A DNA stretch of 64,000 nt, from assembly GCF_030060925.1 (NCBI RefSeq), contig NZ_CP045455.1, positions 1,392,517 to 1,456,516 of the forward strand, written 5' to 3'. This DNA comes from Spiroplasma sp. SV19. Its GTDB lineage: Bacteria > Bacillota_I > Bacilli_A > Mycoplasmatales > Mycoplasmataceae. The notes beneath the pieces were generated by a model that worked only from the letters and a program-made list of their open reading frames with translations, ran no database searches and was not told the origin of the DNA. Position numbers and translations under genes: made by a program. Of this stretch, positions 51,470 through 62,602 are shown piece after piece. Each line of letters starts with the position of its first letter. Within the stretch, counting starts at the first letter, position 1.

Positions 51470-53506
51470 ATGGATTCAGTCGTAACATTAAAAAAAGAGG
51501 ACTTTAAACGTTTTAAAAAGTGTTTAAAAATTGCCTGAACATTAGCATCACGTACTAACTTAAAAACAGTCCAACAATGAGTAACAGAAGAAAAAATTTC
51601 TGTCTTTTTTGATTTACAAGATAACATTAATAGTGCCAAAATTAATGATAGTGATTTTATTGATAGTGATGAAGATGATACAACAGGTGAGGCGGGCTTG
51701 TTTACGCCGAACTTATATGATTTAGCCTTAGAAACTTATTGACCAGCAGAGAAGGATGAAACTGTAAGTGATGATGTGCGTTATTTAAATGATGATGTCC
51801 AATCAATAGTTACAACTGATACAATTGAATTTTATCCCGGAGAAACAATTGCTGATGGAAATGAAGTTGGTCAACGAGCACGCGAATACTTTATGCGTGA
51901 TCACAACTATTTTAATTTAGAACATTATAGTAAAAAAATTGCCTTTACGAAAACAACCGAAGTTTTAGCAGATTCAACCTATGACGTTTATTTTGAACCA
52001 TCATTTATTTACAATAACTGTATTACAAAGTGTGATATTTTAAAAAAGCTGCCAGATGGGACTTATCACTTAATTGAGGTTAAAGCTTCAACTGGTCGGA
52101 AATATGATAAAGAATTACAAATGTATGTTGATAAACCAGTAAAAGATGAATATGGTTATGATGTTGCGTACCAATATTATGTTCTAACCGGAGCGGGGTT
52201 AACAATTAGTCGCGTTTCGTTAATGTTATTAAATTCAGAATATTATCGGAGTGGGGACATTGATGATGATCAATTGTTTATGTTTCAAGATTGATACAAG
52301 TTACCAACAAAAACTTTACCACCAGTTAGTTTATTAGAATTTTGTCAACAAATGTTAACGGGTACTTTTGCAAAACGAGTTGCAAAGAATCGGTTGATTA
52401 CTGATGATTTAGCATTAGTTAAAAGTTATTTAGCTAAATCAGCTGCGGCAGTTTTACCATTATTTACGCAAGAACAATGTTTTAATGCGAAAGGTGATCG
52501 CTATGGTTATTGTCAACATGCCACTGCTTATTTACCAGAACATCACAGTGTTTTTGAATTAACGCGGGGAATGGAAAAAAAGACATTGTTAAAGTATCAA
52601 GAACATATTGATTGTTTAAAAGATGTTATTTTACCATTTACTTTTCAACAATCAGCACACCAAAAAAAACCAATTCTATTTTCTGTTAAACAACAACGTC
52701 AAATTCTTGCAACGCAAGATAATGCTCCAGTTATTGATCCAACCCAAGTTGAACATATTAAGACCGTTTTAGCACAATATCGTTATCCGTTGTATATGTA
52801 TGATTTTGAAACAATGAAAGCAGCGGTGCCTCGCTTTGACTATTCTTATTCGTATCAGCAAATTCCGTTTCAATATTCAGTGCATTTAATTAAAGATCCG
52901 CACTTTAATTATCATGATGAAGCAACAATGGAACATTATGCCTTCTTAGCTGATGGTGAAGAAGATCCACGCTTACAATTAATTGAGCATTTAGTAACTG
53001 ATTTGTTCCGCGCAGAAGTTGGCGTATATGTTGCTTATTATAAAAGCTTTGAATGCAAAGTATTATCCGAATTAATTAATTATTTAGCAATTTTAATTAG
53101 CAAAAACACTGATCAGACAATGATAACGACTTATCAAACGTGACAACAAAAATTAACGATTATTCGCAATAAAACAATTGATCTAATGGACTTTTTTCAA
53201 GATTTTATGATTTATAAGAAAGAGTTTTATGGTTCAGCATCAATTAAAAAGACCCAACCAGCTTTTGATAACCAGTTTACTTATAAAGCATTAAAGGTGC
53301 AAAAAGGGGATATGGCTAGTGAAATCTTTCGACGTCGAGTCGAAAACAATATTCCCATCACAATTTGAAAAAACTTCTTTCGAACGGAAATGTTAAAATA
53401 TTGTAATCGTGATACTTTGGCAATGGTTGTCATCTATCAACATATTGTTCATTTAATGGCAGATGTACCATTAGACAAGGGAGGAAAAGAAAATGCAAAA
53501 GTATAA
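51470..53506 (+). CDS. DUF2779-type nuclease-like protein
   Basis: 678 residues with several TGA Trp codons. The first half has a RecB/Cas4-like nuclease region: CDILKKLPDGTYHLIEVKAS gives Asp...Glu-x-Lys. The second half carries YPLYMYDFETMKAAVPRFDY, the DxE of a DnaQ/RNase H-like DUF2779 domain, and later VAYYKSFECKVL. The two-nuclease layout suggests DNA or RNA processing, but the real role is unknown. Its last 14 bases overlap the start of fmt, so they are co-expressed. It is intact and sits among core genes. Confidence 0.7.
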
Positions 53507-54452
53507 AGTAATTTTTATGGGAACACCTGTTTTTGCAACAGCAGTTTTAACTGCTTTAACAAAGTTAACTTCAGCAATTGATTTAATTGGAATTGTAACG
53601 CAACCTGATCGGAAGATTGGTCGGCATCAAACAATTCAATTTTCACCAGCGAAAGAATTTGGTTTAGCGCACCACATTCCGGTTTTTCAACCAGAGAAAA
53701 TTAATGATCTTTATTCAGAGTTAGAGGCCTTACAACCAGATGTGATTGTGACGTGTGCTTATGGGCAGTTTATTCCAGAACGTATTTTAAAATTAGCAAC
53801 AATTAATTGTATTAATGTTCATGCCTCATTGTTACCAAAATTACGGGGTGGGGCGCCAATTCATAAGGCAATCATTTATGGTGAGCAAGAAACAGGCATT
53901 ACTTTAATGAAAATGATTAAAAAAATGGATGCTGGGGAAATGTATGTCCAAGAAACAATTCCAATTACAGCTGAAGAAACAGCCTCATCATTACATGATC
54001 GGTTAATGGTTTTAGCAGGAACAATGGTTGAGAAATACTTAGTAGATATTATTACTGGCAAGTGTTTAGGAACACCACAAGATGAAAGTCAAGCAACATT
54101 TGCTTATAACATTACCCGAGATGAAGAAAAAATTAATTGGTTTTTACCAAAACAAAAGATTTATGATCATATCCGAGGCTTGTATGCGTGACCAATTGCT
54201 TATACGACAGTTGATAATGTTATTTATAAAATTCACCAAGCAGTTATGACAACTGAGCCTTTAACCGAAAAAGACGCTGATTTAGTAAATGGGACGATTA
54301 TTGCTGTTTTAAAAACAGGAGTTAAAGTTAAAGTCGCTGATGGTTACTTAATGATTACACGTTTACAGCGGGAAGGCAAAAAAGTGACAGAAGCAAAAAA
54401 CTATTATCATAATCCATCCCCAGAAATCATTCCCGGCAATATTTTTATTTAA
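53493..54452 (+). CDS. fmt: Methionyl-tRNA formyltransferase
   Basis: 319 residues, the usual length. KVIFMGTPVFATAVL opens the formyltransferase fold, VTQPDRKIGR is the loop that contacts the tRNA acceptor stem, and NVHASLLPKLRGGAPIHKAI contains the catalytic Asn/His and SLLPK signature. The C-terminal OB-like domain is present. It formylates Met-tRNA for translation initiation. AGGGAGG lies upstream inside the preceding gene. It is intact. Confidence 0.95.
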
Positions 54453-54454
54453 CG

Positions 54455-54994
54455 ATGTATCGTTTAAAATCACTAAAATATTTAGTAACAACTGCGTTAA
54501 TTACCGCTCTGTTAGTAACAGTGGCGTATGTTTCACAGTTTATTCGCATTGGGAATGGTAAGGGGATTTTACAGTTAGCAGATGGATTATTTTTAGCCTT
54601 AATAACTTTAATTAAAGGTCCGATGTTATTAATTAGTGGTGTGTTGTATGTCACAATTGTTGATGTTATTACTGGTGGTTTTATTTTTATTCCAGTTTCA
54701 ATTGTAATTAGAATATTAATGTTTGTCATTACTTATTTCTTATCACGAATCTTAACGCGCTATGGGGCAATCTTTTGTAGTAGTTTAATGTTATTGTGAT
54801 ATGTCTTATATAGTTATTTATTGTTTGGTTCAGCGGTTGCAATTGTTGAGTTAATTAATGATGCAATTCAAATTGCTGTTTCAACAATCTTAGGGATTAC
54901 CTTAGCTGTGGTGTTTAGGCGTGTTAACCACCATAGTACAAATAAAATTTGAGATGATGAGCAATTTTGACATTATAAAAAGAGTAACCAGTAG
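54455..54994 (+). CDS. ECF transporter S component (substrate unknown)
   Basis: 179 residues with about five or six hydrophobic segments: LVTTALITALLVTVAYVSQF at the N terminus, then GNGKGILQLADGLFLALITL, GPMLLISGVLYVTIVDVITG and FIFIPVSIVIRILMFVI. This layout is typical of small vitamin-binding S components, which dock onto a shared ATPase module. The substrate cannot be told. It starts two bases after the fmt stop, so the two are cotranscribed. The A/T/Trp helicase module is not in this window. Confidence 0.65.
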
Positions 54995-55012
54995 GATTAC
55001 TCTTTTTATCTT
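54977..55012. terminator. Convergent terminator
   Basis: AAAAAGAGTAA (54977-54987) pairs with TTACTCTTTTT (54997-55007). It overlaps the stop of the S-component gene and faces the minus-strand gene. Confidence 0.7.
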
Positions 55013-55018
55013 TTTTTG

Positions 55019-55480
55019 TTACAATGTGCGGGCTGATAAACTAATAATTTTTAAAGTTTCTTCAATTTTATCTTTTAAATAATTTAGATAATAGTAGTTA
55101 ATAACAGAGTCTCGTAACACTTGCAAACTATTTCCATAGTTTGCTTCTAGTTGTTTTTCACAGTAGGCAAAGATGCGATTATTTTCTTGTCGCATATCTA
55201 AATTAACTTTAAAGTGCTGACGGTATAGCTTGCGATATTCATTTAAAGCATTACTAATGCGATTATGGATGAATTCAGTACTTTGATCAATTACTTTCAT
55301 AATTTGATAAATTAACCCCTCGTGTTGTTGCAACTTAACTTGCTTCGTGTTAAATGTTTTTAAATTTTTTAGTAAGGTGTAAAGTCAATCTTTTTTGGTA
55401 TCTGAGATTTTTTCAACATTACTAATTAAATTTACTTCATGCATTAACTGGTTGTAATATTTTGTAAATTCACTATCCAT
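55019..55480 (-). CDS. Unrecognised 153-residue helical protein
   Basis: From ATG 55480 (AAAAGAGGAAAA upstream) a helical, charged protein with many aromatic residues is read: MDSEFTKYYNQLMHEVNLI, then LKTFNTKQVKLQQHEGLIYQ and LRDSVINYYYLNYLKDKIEE. No membrane segment, signal or catalytic motif is visible. One TGA is Trp. It is intact and stands alone. The family is not recognised. Confidence 0.6.
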
Positions 55481-56401
55481 TAATTTTCCTCTTTTCATCG
55501 TTATAAAAAATATTGATAATAATCAACTTATTTGCCTTTTTCATTTATAACTCGCATATTATATTATATAATATTTCGAAGGAAAATTCAATAAACTAAT
55601 TTGGGGTGGATAAGTAAATTTTGGTACAATTTTATATGTTACTATTGCTTTTTTATTAAAACAATGTTATTTTTACATTAGATTTCTTAACTACCATAAT
55701 TTAAAGTGATAATATAATGAATAATGAGATTAATGATGAATTAAAATATAATTTAAATAATGTGATTACTGTTAGTTTTGAAAATGTTATTTGGAAAAAT
55801 ATTTTATATTAATTATGCTGAAAATATTTTATTGTCACTTTCAAATGTTTAAAGTAATATAAGAAACAAAGATTGTCTTAAAAATATAAATGGTAAAAAT
55901 AAAAATAGTGGAATTAGTTTAATCAATTATTAAAAAAGTAATAAATGACATTACAATATTTGTTACAAATTAGTTAAAATAAAAAAACTTATTCTTATGA
56001 TATGGTTTAGTAAACTAAATATTATAGAAGATTTGCTGATTGAATCTTATAAAAATAATAATGTGGTTTTATATAATAAAGATGATGATTCTCTTGAAGA
56101 GACGATAGATAGTTTAATTGGTTATAATTTTAATAGTATAAAGAATTGGGATAATATTAATGTAAATTGTTAAAATAGGTTATATTTTTATATCTTTTAA
56201 AAAAATATATAATTTTATTAATTTAACTTAAATTAAATATGTTTTTATTATGTTATTTTGCGAGGATAATTTTGATAAAAATAATAACATAAATTAACTC
56301 AATTATTTATGAGTAAAGATCACATAAAATTAAGAGCATAAAGAATTAACAAAATTTGTTAAGATATTTTAAGTAAGTTAAATTAAAGTATTAATCTTAC
56401 T
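55481..56401. other. Long spacer with gene fragments
   Basis: Two short frames are open here: 55717-55812 (31 codons, MNNEINDELKYNLNNVI...) and 55997-56173. Neither has a good ribosome binding site. The stretch may be the remains of one gene. No RNA gene or repeat was recognised. Confidence 0.4.
55997..56173 (+). CDS. Possible 58-residue protein or C-terminal fragment
   Basis: The frame MIWFSKLNIIEDLLIESYKN continues with an acidic region (NKDDDSLEETIDSLIGYNFN) to TAA 56173. Codon use looks coding, but no ribosome binding site is present. It is probably the end of a decayed gene. Confidence 0.3.
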   Translation: MIWFSKLNIIEDLLIESYKNNNVVLYNKDDDSLEETIDSLIGYNFNSIKNWDNINVNC

Positions 56402-56434
56402 AAAGACATTAGAAATATTTAATGTCTTTTTTGT
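56402..56434 (+). terminator. Terminator upstream of lepA
   Basis: AAAGACATTA (56402-56411) pairs with TAATGTCTTT (56420-56429), followed by T4. Confidence 0.65.
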
Positions 56435-56530
56435 TCTTAACACAGTTATATCATTAAGTATTGAGTAAAATTATGTATAATAATATCAGTGAGATAACTG
56501 ATCTTGTTGTAGGAAGGGTTTGGTTTTAGA

Positions 56531-58333
56531 ATGGATAAAAAATTAATTCGCAATTTTTCAATTATTGCACATATTGATCACGGGAAATCAACATTAGCTG
56601 ATCGGATTTTAGAATTAACGGGAACTGTTGATAAACGGGAAATGCAAGAACAATTATTAGATTCAATGGAGTTAGAACGTGAGCGTGGTATTACCATTAA
56701 GTTAAATTCTGTGCAACTAAAATACCATGCGCAAGATAACCAAGAATACATTTTTCACTTAATTGACACACCAGGCCATGTTGATTTTACTTATGAAGTA
56801 TCGCGCAGTTTAGCTGCTTGTGAAGGTGCGATTTTAGTTGTTGATGCGGCCCAAGGGATTGAAGCCCAAACCTTAGCCAATGTTTATTTAGCAATTGATA
56901 ATAATTTAGCAATTATTCCGGTCATTAATAAAATTGATTTACCATCAGCTGATCCGGAACGGGTTAAAGAAGAAATTGAAAAGTTAATTGGAATTCCAAC
57001 CACTAATGCACCATTAATTAGTGCTAAAACTGGTCTTAATATTGACCAAGTCTTAGAAGCAATTGTGAAATATATTCCAGCCCCATTAGATGCTGATGAT
57101 CATCAACCATTACAAGCTTTAATTTTTGATTCACATTATGATAAATATCGTGGAGTAATGGTTTCAATTCGAATTAAGCAAGGAACAGTGCGGGTTGGCG
57201 ATAAGATTAAATTAATGAATACCAAGGCGATTTATGAAGTAACAGAATTAGGCGTTAAAACTCCCAAGGAAGTTAAAAAAGATTCCTTAGGTGCTGGTGA
57301 AGTTGGTTGATTGGCAGCAAGTATTAAAATGGTTCGTGATGTGCGAGTTGGAGATACGATTACAACTGTTGCTAATCCTGCGTCAGCTCCTTTACCGGGG
57401 TATAAAAAAATGAATCCGATGGTTTTTTGTGGGTTATACCCGATTGATTCAGCAAAGTATAAAGATTTAAAAGAAGCGTTAGAAAAAATTCAGTTATCAG
57501 ATGCATCGTTAGTTTATGAGCCAGAAACTTCACAAGCCTTAGGGTTTGGTTTTCGTTGTGGTTTTTTAGGATTATTGCATATGGATGTCATTCAAGAACG
57601 GTTAGAACGTGAATATAATTTAGAATTAATTGCAACAGCACCATCTGTAATTTATCATGTTTATTTAACTAATAAGGAAATGATTACGATTGATAATCCG
57701 AGTGCTTTACCACCAGTCCAAAAAATTGATCGAATTGAAGAACCATTTGTTAAAGCAACAATAATGACACCTGATCAATATATTGGTCCGTTAATGGAAT
57801 TATGTCAAAATAAACGGGGAACATATGTTAACTTAGAATATATTGATGATAGTCGTCGTATCTTAACTTATGAGATGCCATTGAATGAAATTGTCTTTGA
57901 TTTTTTTGATCGCTTAAAATCGATTAGTAAAGGTTATGCTTCTCTTGATTATGAGTTTATTGGTTATCGACCAAATAAACTAGTTAAAATGGATATTTTA
58001 TTAAATGGTGATATTATTGATGCTTTATCAATTATTGTGCACCGTGATTTTGCTTATGGGCGAGGAAAAGCATTATGTGCTAAGTTAAAAGAAATTATTC
58101 CTCGGCAAAATTTTGAAGTTCCGATTCAAGCAGCTATCAATCATAAAATCATTGCGCGGGAAGATATTAAAGCAATGCGCAAAAACGTGTTAGCAAAATG
58201 TTATGGTGGTGACATTACTCGGAAAAAGAAATTATTGGAAAAACAAAAAGAAGGAAAGAAACGAATGAAGGCAATTGGGTCAGTTGAAGTACCACAAGAA
58301 GCTTTTATGGCTGTTTTAAAATTAGATGATTAA
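56531..58333 (+). CDS. lepA: Elongation factor 4 (LepA)
   Basis: 600 residues, the exact family length. The G domain shows [13 protein letters not shown] (G1), the RGITIK switch (G2), DTPGHVDF (G3), NKIDLP (G4) and SAKTG (G5). [16 protein letters not shown] and the C-terminal region with [20 protein letters not shown], unique to LepA, are complete. This GTPase binds ribosomes and helps back-translocation or biogenesis. One TGA encodes Trp (57308-57310). AGGAAGGG lies upstream. It is intact. Confidence 0.97.
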
Positions 58334-58458
58334 TTGTTGTTTGCAACATTTTTTGCTGTAAAATTTTATTTTCAATATTTTAAATTTTTCTATTAATAAT
58401 AAATGATATAATAGTGAATATAATATGAAATAAAGTTTTCAAGTAGTAGGTGATGACG

Positions 58459-59172
58459 ATGAACAAGAAATTTAATAGTTTTTATCATAAGTTTCTAAGT
58501 ACATTTTTATTAGTACTACTTTTTTATATTTTCTTTTTCTGAGGAGTAGGAATTATTTATCCACTTGATTATATTCTTTTTGACAGTGTCATTTTTAATT
58601 TAGGATATATTTTTTTAATTTCAGTTAGTTCTGTTTTTGTCGTTGGGATTTTAGCCCAAATTTTAATTAATTTTCGTTATTATCAATATTCGTTTGAAGA
58701 TTGTAAACTTTTATTAAAAACTAATTGGCTAGTTCTTTTAACATGATTATTAAATTTGATTATTTTAACTTTAACATTATATAATAATTTTCAATACTAT
58801 ATTAATTTAATCGATAGTCAACATTTTGAACCGTTACCATATTTAATTTTATTAAATCTATGTTATATTTTTTATATTATTATTGGTATGTCGTTATTGT
58901 TAACAATTGCTTTAGTGGTGGTTTATTGGTTTTATCTTAAAAAAATTAACTTTTTTGTTTCCTTAAAGAATGGGGAAATTTATCAGCAATTATTTGATGT
59001 TAATGCTGAACCAGAACCTTTTTGAGAAGTCATTTGGTTTTTAAACCAACTGCCTATTTTTGTTGTTGTTAAATTACTAATTCGTAAAACAATTTTAAAA
59101 GATCAATTGCGTAAAACAAAATTATTAATTCAATTTAAAAAGGAATGTTGCCCACCTTTATTAGTAGGTTAA
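58459..59172 (+). CDS. Small multi-span membrane protein, unknown
   Basis: 237 residues with four or five membrane segments (LSTFLLVLLFYIFFFWGVGI, IFLISVSSVFVVGILAQILI, LVLLTWLLNLIILTLTL, MSLLLTIALVVVYWFY). The C-terminal tail is basic and ends with CCPPLLVG. ATG 58459 is preferred over 58453 because GTAGGTG lies six bases upstream. No motif identifies a function. A TATAAT-rich leader precedes it. It is intact. Confidence 0.6.
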
Positions 59173-59245
59173 ATTATTTAACCAATGTATTTTAATATTT
59201 TATTTAATATTTTATTTTTGTATTTTATATATAGGAGGACACATT

Positions 59246-60365
59246 ATGAAAAAATTAATGATGATTTTAGCATCGCTAACAATTACTTCAGCTGGGGTAA
59301 CATCTGTTGTTAGTTGTACAACTTCAATGGATTTAGCAGAAAAAACTAATTATACTGTTGTGCCTAATGTTCACAGTATTAAAACAGAGATTAAAAAGTT
59401 TAGATGTTGATATGGACCCGGGAATGAAGACAGCAACAATTCGGTTTATGCCAGATGTCACAAATAAACCATTTTTAATAAAAAAAATTAATTTAGATTG
59501 GACCACAAATGATCTAACAAAAATTATTACTTTTACTTCTTTACCATATTCTGAAGAAGCAGTTGGCAAACCAACCGATCCAGCGCGGGTATTAACAATT
59601 ATTAATATTTTAAATGGAACTAATTTTACAAGTAATGATGTTGATGTAGTAATTAATCCTGATAATAGTTCTTATACATTAGCAACAAAAGCAGGGGGTA
59701 ATTTTACTGGCAAATTACAAATTGTTTCAGAAGCAGTTACGTTTGAAGAAGTTTTCCCAACGGTTAACTTGGGAAATATTTATTTAGCAAGTGAGTTGTA
59801 TAATAACTGAAAAAATAATCCAGGGAATATATTGCCAATGGCAGCCGCGTTAATGGAATTTACGGGTGATCGGAACCGTTTTTCAGCGTTTTATAGTCAA
59901 GCAATCACCGCCGCATTTATGTCATCAAAAGGATTAAAAGTTAACATTGATGATAATTTAAATGGAACATTTTTTCTAAAAGGAGCAGTTCCTAATATTT
60001 TTAATGATTCAGCAGTTACCTTTAACTTTCATGTTATTTTAGACCATCGTAAATATCTTAATTTTGATAATCAAAAGCCCAAAAATTTAGCAAAAATCTC
60101 AGTGCCCTTAGCCTTAAAATATACTGGTGATAATTTAAATGCCATTCGTTATGAAGTTGTCAAAACTATTTTAGGGGCAGAATTTGCAGATAAATATAAA
60201 GACCTGTGATATGATGAAATATTTGTTGATACACCTTATGATGCTCAGACAAAACAAATTGTTTTTCGTGCCAAACCAGGATCAAAAATTTTAGCTTCAT
60301 CTGATAAAGCCGCATCATTATTCTCGGGGCAACCGTTTTATCAAATAGTTGCAACATTACAGTAA
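59246..60365 (+). pseudogene. Lipoprotein with an early frameshift
   Basis: AGGAGG precedes ATG 59246. The signal MKKLMMILASLTITSAGVTS with lipobox VVS-Cys is followed by about 25 residues (NYTVVPNVHSIKTEIK). One extra A in the A5 run near 59394 then shifts the frame. In the next frame SLDVDMDPGMKTATIRFMPD runs openly to TAA 60365. Repaired length is about 373 residues. The body is beta-rich with Asn/Thr/Asp, no enzyme motif. Removing one A restores the gene, so it may be switched rather than dead. Confidence 0.75.
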
Positions 60366-60397
60366 TGACTTTAGTGATAATAAAAATTGTTAGTAAT

Positions 60398-60430
60398 AAA
60401 CTAGTTTTAAAATAAAACTAGTTTTTTATT
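60398..60430 (+). terminator. Terminator after the lipoprotein
   Basis: AAACTAGTTTTA (60398-60409) pairs perfectly with TAAAACTAGTTT (60413-60424), followed by TTT. Confidence 0.75.
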
Positions 60431-60802
60431 GGGCATGATTGATTGTTAGTATTGTTTGGCAGAATTACTTTTAAAATCAATCTTTTTACGATATAATATA
60501 CTTTAAAGAATAACAACGTACTAATTTTTTTTCTGGACAACTAATTATTCATGATAAAAGAAATATGAAGTCTTGAAATTAACAAAACTATTAAAATAAG
60601 AATTGAATTACAAAAAATAACATTAAAAACAAAAAGAGAGGAAACATTGAGGGTGAAATTAAACTACTTATTTTAACTATCACTATCAAAGTAAAAATCA
60701 TTAGAAAAACTGAAAATAATAAAAAATATTTGATATCCTGCTGTTAAAAATCTAAAAATCCCCGATGAATTTAGTTTAAAAAATGGAAGGAACATGTTAA
60801 CT
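60431..60802. other. Leader region of the 60.8-kb lipoprotein
   Basis: No gene is supported here. GGAAGG at 60785-60790 is the ribosome binding site of the next gene. No clear promoter could be chosen. Confidence 0.35.
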
Positions 60803-62344
60803 ATGAAAAAATTATTAAGTATATTTGGAATTATTTTTTTAATTTTTACTATGCTAAATTCTGTTATAAGTTGTAAACCACAAGGGAGTGGTGATAATAA
60901 CATTGATGAAAACAATGATCAATCTAAAGATGTTGCATTTTTACAAAATATTATCAATGAGATAAGTAATAATTTTAATAATTATTCCCTAAATAATGCA
61001 TATATTAATTCAATACCATATCAAAAACAATTTGCCCCGTTTTATGGATTGGCAGAAAAGGATAAATCAAAGGTTAATCTTGTTGTCTCAACAACAGGCA
61101 TTGCTGATGCGATTGCAATTATTAGTAATGGTTTTAAAAGTGTTTTTGATGAACTTAATCGTGAAATACAAGAAAAGTATTCAAATTATTATTTTAATTT
61201 TAAACCAATGACTTTAGAGCACGATAAAACAACATATTTGTTACAGCATATTGATGTTGCAAAATTAAGTCAAATTGTCAAAATTACCATAGAAGAAACA
61301 AAAGCTGTGGCATTGTACTATAATATAAATTATACTGTTCGTTATAAAAAGTTAGTATCAACCCAACAGTTTACATTAAAATATATTATTACAGATCATT
61401 TAGATATTATGACGTACTTATTAAATGGCACCATTAAAGCAATTTCAGGATTAATTAAAGATTATTTTGCTAATAATAAAATTGTGTTATCAGAAACTAG
61501 TGCCTATCAAGGGTTATATCATGATTTTGATATTAATTACTCACAAGAACATGCCAAATTAGATAATTTAGTGCAATTACAATTGAATAATCATTTAAAA
61601 GCAATCTCCGATATTAGTTCTTTGTATGAACAATTAACGTGAAATGTAAATGAGAAGTTGTTAAACTTAAGTACGAGTATTTTAGATAACAATACGAATG
61701 GACAAAGTTTATATGGTAATTTAGTCAATGATTATTCACATTGAGCAGGAAAAGGATATGGTGATAAGAAACTAACAACGCAAAATTTTGTTAATTTTTA
61801 TCAAACAAAAATGTTAAAAATTGCTAATAATATAAATGACATTCCTGTGGCAACTTTTAGAGTTAACTTATCACGAATTAATATTGCTGGTTGTCCAATG
61901 TTTGGGTTAGTTACTAATGCTGGTGTACCGATATCTGTTGCTGTTATAATTAGTAAAAGTGATTTAGAAACAAAATTAAGTTATTTTGGGGAAATAGTTA
62001 TTGGTTTCATCAAAATGTTTCATATTCAATTACATTGACATTTTGCTATTTCTTCTGATCTCTGAAATAAAATCACTAATATCCATTTTTTAAAAAATGA
62101 CATCTGAAAACTAATGCGCAAGCAATTTATGGCAAAGTTAGCAACCCAAAATCTTGCTATTTTCCCCTTATTTACTTTTAAAGCTGGTATTACGCCATAT
62201 ACATTTGAGGGAAAATATAAGATATTTCACTTTAATAGTTTTTACATCAATTTAAAATTTGGAGGAGTTACTTATAATTTAGTTGGTGATTGTACTAATC
62301 ATCGTGATAAAAGTAAAGGACATGTTTATTTTTCTAAAATTTAA
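60803..62344 (+). CDS. Lipoprotein, paralogue of the 62.6-kb gene
   Basis: 513 residues. MKKLLSIFGIIFLIFTMLNS with lipobox VIS-Cys, then a low-complexity acidic linker (Gly/Asn/Asp) and a long body. ATG 60803 fits the MKK pattern of its relatives; ATG 60794 is in the same frame but too close to GGAAGG. The body shares IIN-x-I-x-x-NF-x-x-Y, NREIQEKYSNYYFN, PMT and LLQHIDVAKL with the downstream gene, so they arose by tandem duplication. It is intact with TGA as Trp. It is probably surface-exposed; the ligand is unknown. Confidence 0.8.
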
Positions 62345-62531
62345 GTCTTTTTAGTAATAATGATTCTCTTTTGATTGAACAAATTATTAGTTTTATGATT
62401 AAACTAAGTTTTAATCGTTTATTGTACTGGGATAATTCTCCTCAAATAATATATTATTTTTTGTTCTCATTTAGGGGTACACATCCCAAAAAACAAGCGT
62501 AGTAATTAAAAAATATTTTTTTCACTTTTAC
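62345..62531. other. Spacer between lipoprotein genes
   Basis: No gene or clear hairpin was seen in this stretch. It leads into the T20 promoter. Confidence 0.4.
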
Positions 62532-62563
62532 TTGCCTTTTTTTTTTTTTTTTTTTTATATAAT
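62532..62563 (+). promoter_or_regulatory. Promoter with a T20 homopolymer spacer
   Basis: TTGCCT (62532-62537) and TATAAT (62558-62563) are separated by 20 bases made almost only of T. The tract (62537-62556) fills the spacer. Seventeen bases would be optimal, so changes in tract length should turn the promoter up or down. The lipoprotein start lies 40 bases downstream. Confidence 0.65.
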
Positions 62564-62602
62564 TACTCCATATACTATTAAAAAAATAGTGGGGGTTTAA
62601 AA

